Positions 33,834 through 43,292 are shown, counted from the first letter of the stretch. The stretch: 64,000 nucleotides of DNA from JAEINY01 sp942490535 (GCA_942490535.1 CALNXQ010000002.1:62001-126000), one strand, 5' to 3'. Notes: generated by a model from the sequence alone, not told the origin. Numbers and translations: made by a program.

Positions 33834-35135
33834 TCAATATCCAAGCACCTCATAGACGACGGTACACAATTTACTCAACTCCTCCTTCGTAATGATAAAC
33901 GGCGGCATCAGGTACACATTCTTCCCAAAAGGGCGTACCCACACCCCTTTCTCCACAAACTGCTTTTGGATGATGGCCATGTCTACGGCCTCTTTCACTT
34001 CAACCACGCCGATGGCCCCCAGGCAACGCACCTCTTTCACCCTGGGTAAATCCTGACAGGGGGTAAGTTCTTCAACCAACTGCTTTTCGATGGCAGTCAC
34101 TTTTTCCTGCCAGCCGGATTCCAGCAACAGATCAATACTGGCATTGGCCACTGCACAAGCCAATGGATTTCCCATGAAGGTAGGCCCATGCATGAACACA
34201 CCCGGATACCCATTGCTGATGGTCGTGGCCACCTCGTCGGTAGCCAGGGTGGCAGCAAAACTCATGTATCCGCCAGTGATGGCTTTCCCCAGGCACATGA
34301 TATCGGGCGCAATACCAGCATGCTCGCAGGCAAAGAGCTTCCCGGTCCGGCCAAACCCCGTGGCAATCTCATCAGCAATCAGCAACACACCGTATTGATC
34401 ACACAGCTCACGCAGGCGCTTCAGATATGCCGGTGCATAAAACCACATCCCACCGGCCCCTTGCACGATGGGCTCCAAAATAACAGCGGCCAACTCACCA
34501 TGATGCATCTCTATGATGGTCTGCATGGAATTCATGTCATCCTCTCCCCAGGCGTCATGAAATCGACCTTGTGGCTGATCCGCAAAATAATGTACCGGCA
34601 AGCTGCCCTTGAAAATATGATGCATGCCTGTTTCCGGATCGCATACCGACATGGCATTCCAGGTATCGCCATGGTATCCGGAACGCACGGTGGCAAATTT
34701 CGTTTTGGTCTCCTCTCCTTTGGATGACCAGTATTGCATGGCCATCTTCATGGCCACCTCCACAGCTACCGATCCCGAATCGCAAAAGAATACCTTTTGA
34801 AGCGGCGCCGGAGTGAGACGAACCAGTTTCTCGGCCAATGCGACAGCCGGCTCATGCGTCAATCCCCCAAACATGATGTGCGACATCTGCTTCAACTGAT
34901 CCTCTACCGCCCGGTTCAATACCGGATGATTATACCCATGCACGGCCGCCCACCAGGATGACATCCCATCCGTCAGCTCACGCCCATCTTTCAAATAAAT
35001 GGTACATCCCTCGGCCCGCTCCACCGGATAGACAGGTAAGGGATGAGTTGTGGACGTATAGGGGTGCCAGATGTGGTTCCGGTCGAAGTTTAGTAGATCT
35101 TCAGTGCTCTTCATATGCTGTTCGGTATTCTTCAT
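33834..35135 (-). CDS. bioA: Adenosylmethionine-8-amino-7-oxononanoate aminotransferase
   Basis: 433 residues. FDRNHIWHPYTSTTHPLPVYPV is the BioA-specific opening; LTDGMSSWWAAVHGYNHPVLN follows; and the PLP lysine is in MCLGKAITGGYMSF. It aminates the oxononanoate using SAM as amino donor. The ATG at 35114 (MKSTEDLLNFDRNHIWHPY) is a plausible alternative start. It lies between bioB (135 bp gap) and bioF (173 bp gap). Confidence 0.94.
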   Translation of the reverse strand: MKNTEQHMKSTEDLLNFDRNHIWHPYTSTTHPLPVYPVERAEGCTIYLKDGRELTDGMSSWWAAVHGYNHPVLNRAVEDQLKQMSHIMFGGLTHEPAVALAEKLVRLTPAPLQKVFFCDSGSVAVEVAMKMAMQYWSSKGEETKTKFATVRSGYHGDTWNAMSVCDPETGMHHIFKGSLPVHYFADQPQGRFHDAWGEDDMNSMQTIIEMHHGELAAVILEPIVQGAGGMWFYAPAYLKRLRELCDQYGVLLIADEIATGFGRTGKLFACEHAGIAPDIMCLGKAITGGYMSFAATLATDEVATTISNGYPGVFMHGPTFMGNPLACAVANASIDLLLESGWQEKVTAIEKQLVEELTPCQDLPRVKEVRCLGAIGVVEVKEAVDMAIIQKQFVEKGVWVRPFGKNVYLMPPFIITKEELSKLCTVVYEVLGY

Positions 35136-35270
35136 TCGTTAATCGGCATTGGCAATTGTTGAAATAAATGGAGATAGACAGAGATCGCTAGAGTCCAAAG
35201 CACATGGTTCGTCTTCTTGTTTTTCCTTCTGCCTTTTCACTTTTCACTTTCACTACTGACTATTTTAAAT

Positions 35271-36254
35271 CTACTGACCACACTTGGCCAACAACTCATG
35301 ATCCAGTTTGAAACCGGCATTACTAAATATCTCTTTGTCCTCGTTGATTTTAGTCCCGATCGTGGTCAGGTAATCGCCGACCAATGCAGCACTCACACCT
35401 GCTTTCAAAGCTTTATCCTGAATGTGAGAAATCAGGTTACGACCACCGGCCAAACGAATATTGGCTTTGGGATTAATAAAGCGAAACAGGGCAAAGGTGG
35501 TCAATACCTCCTCATCCGTCAGTGGTTTGGCATCGGCCAGCTTAGTGCCTTCCACAGGCATCAACACATTGAGCGGAATGGATTCAATCTCCAATTCGGC
35601 TAAAGTAAAGGCCATTTCAATGCGCTGTTCCATGGATTCGCCCATGCCCAGGATACCACCTGAACAGATACCCATACCTGTTTCGCGCGCCATTTTGATG
35701 GTGCGAATTTTATCCTCCATGGTATGTGAGGTACATACTTCTTTGAAATAGGATGGTGCCGTTTCAATGTTACAATGGTAATGCCCCACGCCTACACCGC
35801 GCAACTTCTCCAACTGCGACTTATTCAGCAGCCCCATGGAGGCACACAGGTGGATGGGGGTTTTCTTTTGGATGTTGGCATACACGCCACAGAGCTGATC
35901 CAGATTTTTATTGGAGATGGCCCGACCGCTGGTCACCAACGAAAAACGATAGACCCCTTTCTCCGCATTTTCAGCCGCCAATTCTTCTGCTTCTTTAAGA
36001 TCCACCAGCTCGTATTCCTCCACATTGGTATTGTGAAACATGGATTGGGAGCACCATTTACAGTTTTGAGTACACTTCCCCGATTTGGCATTCATGATGG
36101 AACACATCTCCATGAAATCGCCTTTAAAGTGACGACGAATCTCATCGGCGGCGGCATACATCTCCTCTTTGTTGGGATAGTTCACCAATGCCAATGCTTC
36201 GGCCTGTGTGATGGCCCCCCCGTTCAAAACCTTTTCCTTTACCTGCTGTAACAT
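35271..36254 (-). CDS. bioB: Biotin synthase
   Basis: 327 residues, a radical-SAM enzyme. The SAM cluster motif is CTQNCKWCSQS (C-x3-C-x2-C); YHCNIETAPSYFKEVCTSHTMEDKI and the late RLAGGRNLI carry the [2Fe-2S] ligands. It inserts sulfur into dethiobiotin. It is the first gene of the operon bioB-A-F-G-C-D. Its ATG lies only about 7 bp after the T run of an intrinsic terminator that follows a small upstream gene, which suggests control by readthrough. Confidence 0.95.
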   Translation of the reverse strand: MLQQVKEKVLNGGAITQAEALALVNYPNKEEMYAAADEIRRHFKGDFMEMCSIMNAKSGKCTQNCKWCSQSMFHNTNVEEYELVDLKEAEELAAENAEKGVYRFSLVTSGRAISNKNLDQLCGVYANIQKKTPIHLCASMGLLNKSQLEKLRGVGVGHYHCNIETAPSYFKEVCTSHTMEDKIRTIKMARETGMGICSGGILGMGESMEQRIEMAFTLAELEIESIPLNVLMPVEGTKLADAKPLTDEEVLTTFALFRFINPKANIRLAGGRNLISHIQDKALKAGVSAALVGDYLTTIGTKINEDKEIFSNAGFKLDHELLAKCGQ

Positions 36255-36260
36255 AAGCTC

Positions 36261-36300
36261 AAAAAAAAACCGTCAACAAGGTATAAATCCTTATTGACGG
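36261..36300 (-). terminator. Intrinsic terminator/attenuator directly before bioB
   Basis: CCGTCAACAAGG (36270-36281) pairs with CCTTATTGACGG (36289-36300), and on the minus strand a run of nine Ts follows (36269-36261). It overlaps the stop codon of the small upstream gene and ends 7 bp before the bioB ATG. Confidence 0.85.
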
Positions 36301-36611
36301 CAGTTAATATGTTTTTGTCTACTATTTCTCTTCGCACCAGTTTCTGTGGCAGATACCGCTATGGGCATCAACACTAACTCATCCTGCTCCGGTAGTTCAG
36401 ATGCATCGGCTTCCAAAGCATCCATCACCTTCCACAGAATGGTCTCCACATGCTCCACCAACTCACCGATCCATTGCACCAGCGACACCGACAAACTGCC
36501 AATGTGCACCACACGTCCCAATGAACTAAACACCGCATATCCCTTACGGCTCCAGCTCTTAAAGCGGATGCCCGGGCTTTTCAGTGCATTATATGTAGTT
36601 TGCTGATTCAT
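36291..36611 (-). CDS. Small uncharacterised protein upstream of the biotin operon
   Basis: 106 residues from the ATG at 36611 (MNQQTTYNALKSPG). The longer frame to 36665 crosses a promoter. The block IRFKSWSRKGYAVFSSLGRV followed by VHIGSLSVSL looks strongly conserved; I have the impression that it belongs to a small family widespread in Bacteroidota, but I know no function. A hydrophobic stretch (VHIGSLSVSLVQWIGELV) could bind a membrane, and the C-terminus is acidic then basic. It ends in a terminator just before bioB. Confidence 0.72.
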   Translation of the reverse strand: MNQQTTYNALKSPGIRFKSWSRKGYAVFSSLGRVVHIGSLSVSLVQWIGELVEHVETILWKVMDALEADASELPEQDELVLMPIAVSATETGAKRNSRQKHINCRQ

Positions 36612-36617
36612 GCGCTG

Positions 36618-36647
36618 CAAAACTAATACAAATGATTGAATTACAAA
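36618..36647 (-). promoter_or_regulatory. Promoter of the small pre-bioB gene
   Basis: Minus strand: TTTG (36647-36644), an 18-bp spacer, TAGTTTTG (36625-36618). The predicted transcription start falls at or within a base or two of the ATG at 36611, so the mRNA may be leaderless. Confidence 0.6.
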
Positions 36648-36812
36648 GATGAGATTTGTTTGCAATTAGAATTAGTTGCCCAAAAAAAGAACAGTCTATT
36701 TTTCTGGACTGCTTTCACACTATATTTGACTTGCTTAACAAAATGGCAATAAAAAACAAGCTCTACAAATCAAAATATACATAAGGAACCGAATCCTAAT
36801 GGAAAAAATCAT

Positions 36813-36820
36813 TAACTTTG
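36813..36820 (+). promoter_or_regulatory. Promoter -7 element of the GLPGLI gene
   Basis: TAACTTTG matches TAnnTTTG, 45 bp before the ATG. No clear -33 TTTG is seen. Confidence 0.55.
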
Positions 36821-36864
36821 ATAATCATATTTTTTTCTATAAAGTATATAAATAAAAAAATCAG

Positions 36865-37725
36865 ATGCCTACCCCATTGAACTTACAACCGAATCGCAGT
36901 ATCTCTTTTTTCCTCCTTATCTTCTTTTTCAATGTTGTCTCATCCCTTTCAGCGCAGGAATATGAGCAAATCGATAAAACAAATTACATCGGTTACTACA
37001 CCTATGAATTCCAGGAAGACTCCAGCAGCCTGGTGTCAAGAAAAACACAGGAAATGTGTCTTTATTTAGGTCAGGCGCATTCTATATTTGAACACAGCGG
37101 CAAAGCCCTTAAAGACTCTTTACTCTATAAATACAGAAACGAAGACCAGGAAAAGGTGGCTCTAAAAATCATGCCGATTTTAATGAGTAACAGAAGTTCG
37201 TTCTTTACTAAATACAGCATCGTAAAAAATAGGGATCAGCAAGGCATCACTGAACTTTATGAGACTATCTCTAAAGCCAACTTTAGCGTACAGGAAAAAC
37301 TGGTTTTCAACTGGCAGCTTATCAATACACCTGATACCACTATATCCACTTTTCCTTGCAAAAAAGCGACCGTTCACTATGCCGGACGTATCTACACCGC
37401 CTGGTACACGCTGAAAATTCCCATCAGTGATGGGCCTTATAAATTTAAAGGCCTTCCCGGCTTGATCGTAAAAATAGAAGATCAGCAAGCACAACACGTC
37501 TTTGAACTAACTTCTTTCCAGCCTGTAAACTATGAAAAACCCATGCTCAAGCCCATTGGAAACTATCAAACAATTAGTGCTGAAGCATACAACAAGGCTA
37601 AAAAAGCGGATTTAATGGCGCAAATGAAAAAATACCTTAGCCCCAATCGAGTTGAAAATTCAGAAGATATGGCCCGTATGGAAGCCCGCATGAAAGGGGT
37701 TAACAATTACATCGAACGGTATTAA
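36865..37725 (+). CDS. GLPGLI family exported protein
   Basis: 286 residues with a signal peptide (hydrophobic stretch ISFFLLIFFFNVVSSLSAQ). The family signature GPYKFKGLPGLIVKIED is near residue 190-207, preceded by FPCKKATVHYAGRIYTAWYT. GLPGLI proteins are exported and often encoded with TonB-receptor-like partners; their function is unknown. Here the partner gene starts 80 bp downstream on the same strand. Confidence 0.9.
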   Translation: MPTPLNLQPNRSISFFLLIFFFNVVSSLSAQEYEQIDKTNYIGYYTYEFQEDSSSLVSRKTQEMCLYLGQAHSIFEHSGKALKDSLLYKYRNEDQEKVALKIMPILMSNRSSFFTKYSIVKNRDQQGITELYETISKANFSVQEKLVFNWQLINTPDTTISTFPCKKATVHYAGRIYTAWYTLKIPISDGPYKFKGLPGLIVKIEDQQAQHVFELTSFQPVNYEKPMLKPIGNYQTISAEAYNKAKKADLMAQMKKYLSPNRVENSEDMARMEARMKGVNNYIERY

Positions 37726-37805
37726 TCCCTTTACTGAATAGAAATGGGAAGTTGCACACGACTTCCCATTTGGTCCCACTCCGCATTCCCATTCCATCGT
37801 CTTTT

Positions 37806-40442
37806 ATGAATCGATTCGCTGCAATTCTTTTCTTTCTGCTGCTCTGCCTGACACATAACACACATGCACAATCTACCATTAGTGGTACAATAAAGGGATC
37901 ACACGGAGAAACACCCTATGGCGTCAGCGTATTAATACATCCCAAACAAGACGTCAATACCATTATTAGCTATGCCATTTCCAATGATGCCGGAGGGTTT
38001 AGCTCCACCTTCACGTCAGGGCTTGATACTGTAGGCATCACCACCCATTCGCTCAACTTCCGCGATACCACATTATATGTAGCCAATCGCAGTCAAAATA
38101 TAACCTTCCACTTAATACCAGAAGTCAATCAATTGGAGGAAGTCAGTGTAAAAGGGAGGCCCATTCTGGCCAAAGAGGATACAACCAGTTATATCGTCAA
38201 TGCCTTTACAAAAGGAAGCGACGAATCCATTGGTGATGTAATCAGCCGTATGCCTGGTTTTTCGGTGGATGCCGATGGTAAACTGGCATACATGGGACGG
38301 CCCATTGACAAATACTACATTGAAGGAATGGATTTGCTGGAAGGGCGCTACAACATTGCCAATAACAACTTGTCGCACGACGCAGTTGGAGCCGTGGAAG
38401 TCCTGCACAACCATCAGCCCATAAAAATGTTACGTCAACAGAACTTCCACGACGGCACTTCAGTGAACTTAAAACTAAAAAACAAATACACGGCCATTTG
38501 TCCCATTAAAGCAAGTGTGGGTTACCCCTTTTTGAAACACAGTGTGAATGCTTCACCCATGCTGTTTTCCCAAACGAGCCAATTGATTGCCACCGTGCAA
38601 AGCAATAACATCGGTGACAATCTGTCCCTGCAATATCAGCCCTTTACCATCTCATCCAGTGAAATCGATAACATTACCAATCGAAAAACAGAATTAACCG
38701 GTTTCAACTCGCTGGCGCCCACTTTCATCAACAATAAGCACCGCTACCTGTTTAACCATTCCAACCTGATATCCTTCAACTACCTCACCAAACCCGGTGA
38801 GGATAAAGAACTGAAGACCAACCTTAGCTTTTACAACGACTGGATTACGGAAGAGGCCCAAATCATGACCGAATTCTACCTGGAGAACGATACCACCCGC
38901 CTGGAAGAATGGAGCCAAAACCAATTTGGAAAAAATGCCCTTATGACCGACATTATCTACAACGTGAATGCCGATGAGCAATACCTGAATAATAAGTTTC
39001 GATTTGAAAACTATTGGGACCAGGCCAATGCCACCATCAATGGCCCCCAACAGCATCAAAAGGCCTACACCCCGCATTTGTCTTTGGCCAATGAGTTTGA
39101 TATGCACCGGATGATTGGAAAACACTACATCAGTTTGAAAGGATTTGTGGATTACAACCATTCCCCCCAACGCATGCGCTTTCAGCCAGGTGTATTTACC
39201 GACTACATCAACGATGACGAGCCCTATGACCAAGCCATTCAACAGCTGCATCAAAACGATGTCAAAGCCAAAGCAGCAGCGGCCATGACCTTGAACCATC
39301 AACGCTGGGCCTTTAGCACCGAAGTGGGGAGTAACTATCAGTACCACGATCTGCGCAGTACCATTGAAAACGACGGAGGCATTGTAGCGGTGGACAGTCT
39401 GCGCAACGCCCTCTTTTGGAGTGATGGTGATGTTTACCTGACTGAACGTATTGCCTATGAAACATCAGCCCTAAAGCTAAAAATTAACATCCCAGCCTCG
39501 CTGGTCTATTACGATATTGACGACCGCTATCACCAGGCCACCAATCAATTCAAGCGCTATCTGCTGAGCCCCTCTGTCTATGTTTACTATAAACCATTTA
39601 ACCATTGGGAAGCATCCGGCCGGCTGTCGTATACCAGAAAAATGGGCTCGGTCAGCAGCCTCTCCCAGGGATTTATTCTAAAAAACTACCGCTCCCTGAC
39701 ACGGGGCTCCAACCACCTCTCTGAGAATGGCGACTTCAACCTCAAAGCAAAAATCGAATACAAAGACCCTATCTCCGGATGGTTTGCAACCCTTGACTAC
39801 AAACAAAGAATCCAATACCGGGATGTGTTATTTAAAAAGAAGAGTTTAGGCGATGGTATCTTTCAAACCGAAGCCATACAGCTGGACAACGAGAGCTATA
39901 ACAACGTGATTAATGGTGAATGTATCTATTTTATAGCCCCCTGGCAAACAACCATTAACATCCTGAGCAGTTACAGCTACACGAAATCGCAATACCTGTT
40001 GAACGATGATTTGGGAACCAACCGCAATTACATGTCCAACATTCAACTGGGGCTTGACTGGGGCTACTGGCGATCAGTCCAGTTTAAATACCGCTATGAC
40101 CTTAAGATATTAGAACAAAAAACAACGCAAGCCACTACCCATGTGACCGAACATGGCCATGTAGCCGATCTGATTATTTACCCCCTGGATCGCCATTGGA
40201 TTAACTTCAGGTGCGAATACCTCAACGCCAATAACGCCAACCAGAATATGGAAACCTTCTTTGGTGATATCTCCTATTCCTACAAAACCAAAAGCGGCAA
40301 ATTCAACTACAAGCTGCAAGTGCTGAATATCTTCGATTCAAAAACCATTACCCAATACAGCCACAGCGACATCTCACTCGTTAAAAAGGTATACTACATC
40401 CGGCCCAGGGAAATACTGTTAAGTTTGTCCTATCGCCTATAA
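37806..40442 (+). CDS. TonB-receptor-like outer-membrane protein with carboxypeptidase-like N-terminal domain
   Basis: 878 residues from the ATG at 37806, which gives a clean signal peptide (MNRFAAILFFLLLCLTHNTHAQ); the frame opens 18 codons earlier but those residues lack signal-peptide features. After the signal there is a CarboxypepD_reg-like domain (STISGTIKGSHGETPYGVSV), then a plug-like region (LEEVSVKGRPILAKEDTTSYIV, SIGDVISRMPGFSVD), then a long beta-barrel ending in REILLSLSYRL. It probably imports or anchors a substrate at the outer membrane with the GLPGLI protein. The substrate is unknown. Confidence 0.87.
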   Translation: MNRFAAILFFLLLCLTHNTHAQSTISGTIKGSHGETPYGVSVLIHPKQDVNTIISYAISNDAGGFSSTFTSGLDTVGITTHSLNFRDTTLYVANRSQNITFHLIPEVNQLEEVSVKGRPILAKEDTTSYIVNAFTKGSDESIGDVISRMPGFSVDADGKLAYMGRPIDKYYIEGMDLLEGRYNIANNNLSHDAVGAVEVLHNHQPIKMLRQQNFHDGTSVNLKLKNKYTAICPIKASVGYPFLKHSVNASPMLFSQTSQLIATVQSNNIGDNLSLQYQPFTISSSEIDNITNRKTELTGFNSLAPTFINNKHRYLFNHSNLISFNYLTKPGEDKELKTNLSFYNDWITEEAQIMTEFYLENDTTRLEEWSQNQFGKNALMTDIIYNVNADEQYLNNKFRFENYWDQANATINGPQQHQKAYTPHLSLANEFDMHRMIGKHYISLKGFVDYNHSPQRMRFQPGVFTDYINDDEPYDQAIQQLHQNDVKAKAAAAMTLNHQRWAFSTEVGSNYQYHDLRSTIENDGGIVAVDSLRNALFWSDGDVYLTERIAYETSALKLKINIPASLVYYDIDDRYHQATNQFKRYLLSPSVYVYYKPFNHWEASGRLSYTRKMGSVSSLSQGFILKNYRSLTRGSNHLSENGDFNLKAKIEYKDPISGWFATLDYKQRIQYRDVLFKKKSLGDGIFQTEAIQLDNESYNNVINGECIYFIAPWQTTINILSSYSYTKSQYLLNDDLGTNRNYMSNIQLGLDWGYWRSVQFKYRYDLKILEQKTTQATTHVTEHGHVADLIIYPLDRHWINFRCEYLNANNANQNMETFFGDISYSYKTKSGKFNYKLQVLNIFDSKTITQYSHSDISLVKKVYYIRPREILLSLSYRL

Positions 40443-40533
40443 CCGCTCTTTTTGAATAACGGCAAGAACGAATCCTGAAGGACATGCCCAGTTGTATTGT
40501 TAACAAAAAAGATCCCTCCTTAAGAAAATAATT

Positions 40534-40541
40534 TACCTTTG
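40534..40541 (+). promoter_or_regulatory. Promoter -7 element of the PorT-like gene
   Basis: TACCTTTG matches TAnnTTTG, 40 bp before the ATG at 40581. Confidence 0.6.
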
Positions 40542-40580
40542 CGAACATATTAATTACGATGCCACCTTAACCCGTCAGCC

Positions 40581-41537
40581 ATGAAGCATGCACTCATTGC
40601 CATTGTTATTGGTATAATTACATTGGGCCACTCCCTCTCAGCTCAAAGCTATCAAAAAGGTGATTGGGCCATCAGCTTCAGCGCAGGGCCGGGCTTTGCG
40701 AATCTAAGGAATGCGGAAACCAAAAATCTGTATTTTAATTCACAGAACAATTACAGACCAAAGGCATGGAAAACCCTAAGCATAAACATACCCGGGAGGG
40801 AAAGTGCGGCCTCCAACATCCCTTATGAAAATTCATTGGTAAAAGATGTGCGCATTGACTTATCCACTGCGCTTCAAGTGGAATATTTTATTGGTACTAA
40901 CAGTGCATTACAAGCGGGTGTCCATTACGATCAGAAAGGGATGAATGCGGAGTGGTCCGACTCCTGGTCTGAGACAATGCTTTTGCCAGGTGATGAAACA
41001 AACTCTCAACTGGCCTATAGTGCCGACTTTAATCGTCACCTGAAAAACAATTACCTCTCGATTCCTGTCACGTTTAAAAGATACCTTTTTAACCAGTGCT
41101 TCTTTGTGCATGCAGGTGGATATATCTCGTTTCTTCTATCCTCAAAATTGGATGCCTATCACCTGGAAGCAATGGCATCGAAGCTCGTTGCAAGTGACAA
41201 CTGGCAGATCGCTGATCCAATACAGATGTATGCCCGTGAGTTTGATGATGAGCTGAATCTAAAGAATGAGACCAATCGTGTTGACTATGGTTTGACAGCC
41301 GGAGCTGGTTACTTGTATCCACTCTCAGATAAATTGGCCTTGAAAACAGAATTACTATTCAACTATGGGCTGCAAAAAATTGATGCCAATGGCAATAATA
41401 ATGTGGTAACTAAAAGTGGCGTGGGCGGACAAACCCAATACATCAACAATTACTACGGCCTCAACTCCAACGCCAAAAACATCCACTTGGCCATGCTATT
41501 TGGGGTGACTTACCGCATCGGGAGAAAGGCCCAATAG
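40581..41537 (+). CDS. Outer-membrane beta-barrel protein (PorT-like)
   Basis: 318 residues with a signal peptide ending near SLSAQ. The mature protein alternates amphipathic strands and polar loops (GDWAISFSAGPGFANLRN, LQVEYFIGTNSALQAGVHYDQKG, LSIPVTFKRYLFNQCFFVHAGGYISFLL, YGLTAGAGYLYPLSDKLALKTELLFNYGL), the pattern of small barrels in the PorT/OmpW-like outer_membrane_beta-barrel group. It has its own -7 element and terminator, so it is monocistronic. The cargo or partner is unknown. Confidence 0.83.
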   Translation: MKHALIAIVIGIITLGHSLSAQSYQKGDWAISFSAGPGFANLRNAETKNLYFNSQNNYRPKAWKTLSINIPGRESAASNIPYENSLVKDVRIDLSTALQVEYFIGTNSALQAGVHYDQKGMNAEWSDSWSETMLLPGDETNSQLAYSADFNRHLKNNYLSIPVTFKRYLFNQCFFVHAGGYISFLLSSKLDAYHLEAMASKLVASDNWQIADPIQMYAREFDDELNLKNETNRVDYGLTAGAGYLYPLSDKLALKTELLFNYGLQKIDANGNNNVVTKSGVGGQTQYINNYYGLNSNAKNIHLAMLFGVTYRIGRKAQ

Positions 41538-41647
41538 TACTAATAGAAGCCATCTACTGGATGAAATAACACATAACAATACAACGACATGAAAAACTAC
41601 GGAAAGTTTGTGGTGAGATAAATAGAAGGAATTTAATTATAAGATAG

Positions 41648-41679
41648 AAGGGGGTACAGTTGAGCTGTGCCCTTTTTTA
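41648..41679 (+). terminator. Intrinsic terminator
   Basis: GGGGTACAG pairs with CTGTGCCC (one mismatch) around TTGAG, followed by TTTTTT. It lies 110 bp after the PorT-like gene. Confidence 0.7.
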
Positions 41680-41987
41680 TTTACAAGAGAAATAGCGAGG
41701 TACTTCTTCTATAAACCGAACATCCCCATGAGATGCAAGCCTGCTATTTCAATTTAAAAAATCAATTTTCCTCCATGCCAATCTTGATTTCCTCAAATAA
41801 TCGCCGTAATTTACTATTACACATTCACCTGGTGCCTCAGGTCAGTGTGATTTCTGCTACATATTCTATCAGTCAGTGCCGGATAACCGGTCGTAAACGA
41901 ATGGCGCCATTCATTGGCCAGGTTCTTTGACGTATTGGATGGGATACCTACCCCAAAAAATTCTAATTTGTACACTCCATGCCTGTA

Positions 41988-42289
41988 GCGGCAGATGACC
42001 AATAGGAAGCGGACAATAATCATCTGCTGGCGGAGGATTAATAAACGTTGCGGACCATCACAATGAGTAAGCGGGCAATTTTTAATCGTAGCGGAGGGCC
42101 AATTCCCTCTGGCGGGCAATGTGCAGCCTTAAGCGGAGGACTTAAATGTGCAAGCGGCTAATCCCCGGAGGATAGCGGAGGATTCACACAATGGATAATC
42201 CTCCGCCAATGGATGATAACTCTCCGCTTACAATACAAAAACAGCCGCCAGAGGATATAAAACAGCCGCTCCGGAAAAAACGGTTCCGC
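41988..42289. repeat. 15-copy 20-21-bp periodic array with core GCGG, inverted in the middle
   Basis: GCGG starts at 41988, 42009, 42030, 42050, 42071, 42091, 42112, 42133, 42154 and 42175, then the inverted core CCGC at 42203, 42224, 42245, 42266 and 42286. Every step is 20 or 21 bp. The 16-17 bases between cores vary, with AGGATT- and CAAT-like words recurring. At the turning point GCGGAGGATT and AATCCTCCGC form a perfect 10-bp hairpin. Upstream (41680-41987) there are only scattered palindromes such as AATGGCGCCATT and ACCGGT; no gene. Confidence 0.88.
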
Positions 42290-42370
42290 TATTTCTGCAG
42301 TCCCCCTTCTATCTCTAATGAACACGTTTTATCAGATCAAATTTTAACACCCAACAAAAAAACAAACACT

Positions 42371-43069
42371 ATGAGCCAAAACGAAAGACAATACAACATT
42401 CCAGACGCCGACCTCCTGCAACACGGCAAAGAAGTAGCTACTGTCATCACAGAGGATCTCCAGGATTTCAAACAATTTGATGCTACTTTTCAGGACGAAT
42501 ACCCCACCTCTATCCAGCAAGCGATAGACACTGTGAAAGCGATGAAAACAGACATGCTGGTGATTGATGAAATGGCGGAAAAAACATCAGCTGTGAACGA
42601 AGCCCTTTCGGCGTGTAACCGCGCATATCGTACCGTGAAGTACTTCGTAGAAAAAGCTTTTCCGGGCAACCGGGCCATCCAGAACCAGTTTGGCTTTAAC
42701 GACATTGCCAAATACCGGACGGATGCCACGGGTATGATTGTTTTCATGGGCGATTTTATCTCCATGGTGGATAAACACAAAACCGAGCTTACCAGCCAGG
42801 GCTGCAATGAACAGCTTCTGGACAGTCTGTCAGCCGTACGCGACCATTTACAGGCCACTAAAATAGCGCAGGAACTCTTTAAAAAAGAACGTGGTTTAAT
42901 TACCCAGGAGCGCGTGGAAAAACTGAATGAACTCTACCGTTTACTATCGCCGGTGAGTGAGGTGGCCAGCATCATTTACAGCGATGATCAGGCACGTCTG
43001 GCCCGTTACACCTTTCCACGGCCTAAAACTACCAGCAAAACGCCGGTGGAAGAACTAGACGAGGTGTAA
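42371..43069 (+). CDS. Second uncharacterised all-helical protein beside a 21-bp periodic array
   Basis: 232 residues from the ATG at 42371 (MSQNERQYNIPDADLL). The frame is open 60 codons further up, but that part is a translation of the repeat array, so I place the start after it. The protein is helical, without signal peptide, and ends in DDQARLARYTFPRPK plus a short acidic tail, comparable to the end of the protein at 15012-15761 (KEAERVKGYTSKYERDR). No family recognised. The array lies directly upstream and could be part of its control region. A strong terminator follows. Confidence 0.75.
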   Translation: MSQNERQYNIPDADLLQHGKEVATVITEDLQDFKQFDATFQDEYPTSIQQAIDTVKAMKTDMLVIDEMAEKTSAVNEALSACNRAYRTVKYFVEKAFPGNRAIQNQFGFNDIAKYRTDATGMIVFMGDFISMVDKHKTELTSQGCNEQLLDSLSAVRDHLQATKIAQELFKKERGLITQERVEKLNELYRLLSPVSEVASIIYSDDQARLARYTFPRPKTTSKTPVEELDEV

Positions 43070-43135
43070 TCAGGAGAAAGTGAAGAGTGCGGAGTAAAAA
43101 GCAGGAGATTGTATTGAATTTAGCCTTGTCTGAAA

Positions 43136-43194
43136 CCCCGCAGTGTATGCGCATCCCTAATGGTCAAGGGTGGGCATGCGCTGCGGGATTTTTA
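43136..43194 (+). terminator. Large intrinsic terminator
   Basis: CCCGCAG...TGCGCATCCCT pairs with AGGGTGGGCATGCG...CTGCGGG around an 8-base loop, then ATTTTT. It ends the helical-protein transcript. Confidence 0.85.
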
Positions 43195-43292
43195 TCGCCA
43201 TCGTTTTTTACTCCAGTGAGTATTTCCCCTGCATCGAGGATACTTTGACCAGAGCAGGAAGCTTTTTAAAACCGTTTCCCCTTTGAGCTAAT

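Noticed and set aside
41988..42289. CRISPR array
   Set aside because: The constant part is only 4-7 bp and the period 20-22 bp; there is no 24-37-bp repeat and there are no cas genes. The same applies to the other two arrays.
42191..42370. 60-codon N-terminal extension of the helical protein at 42371
   Set aside because: It translates the inverted half of the repeat array and has no domain-like composition; the ATG at 42371 starts a normal-looking protein.
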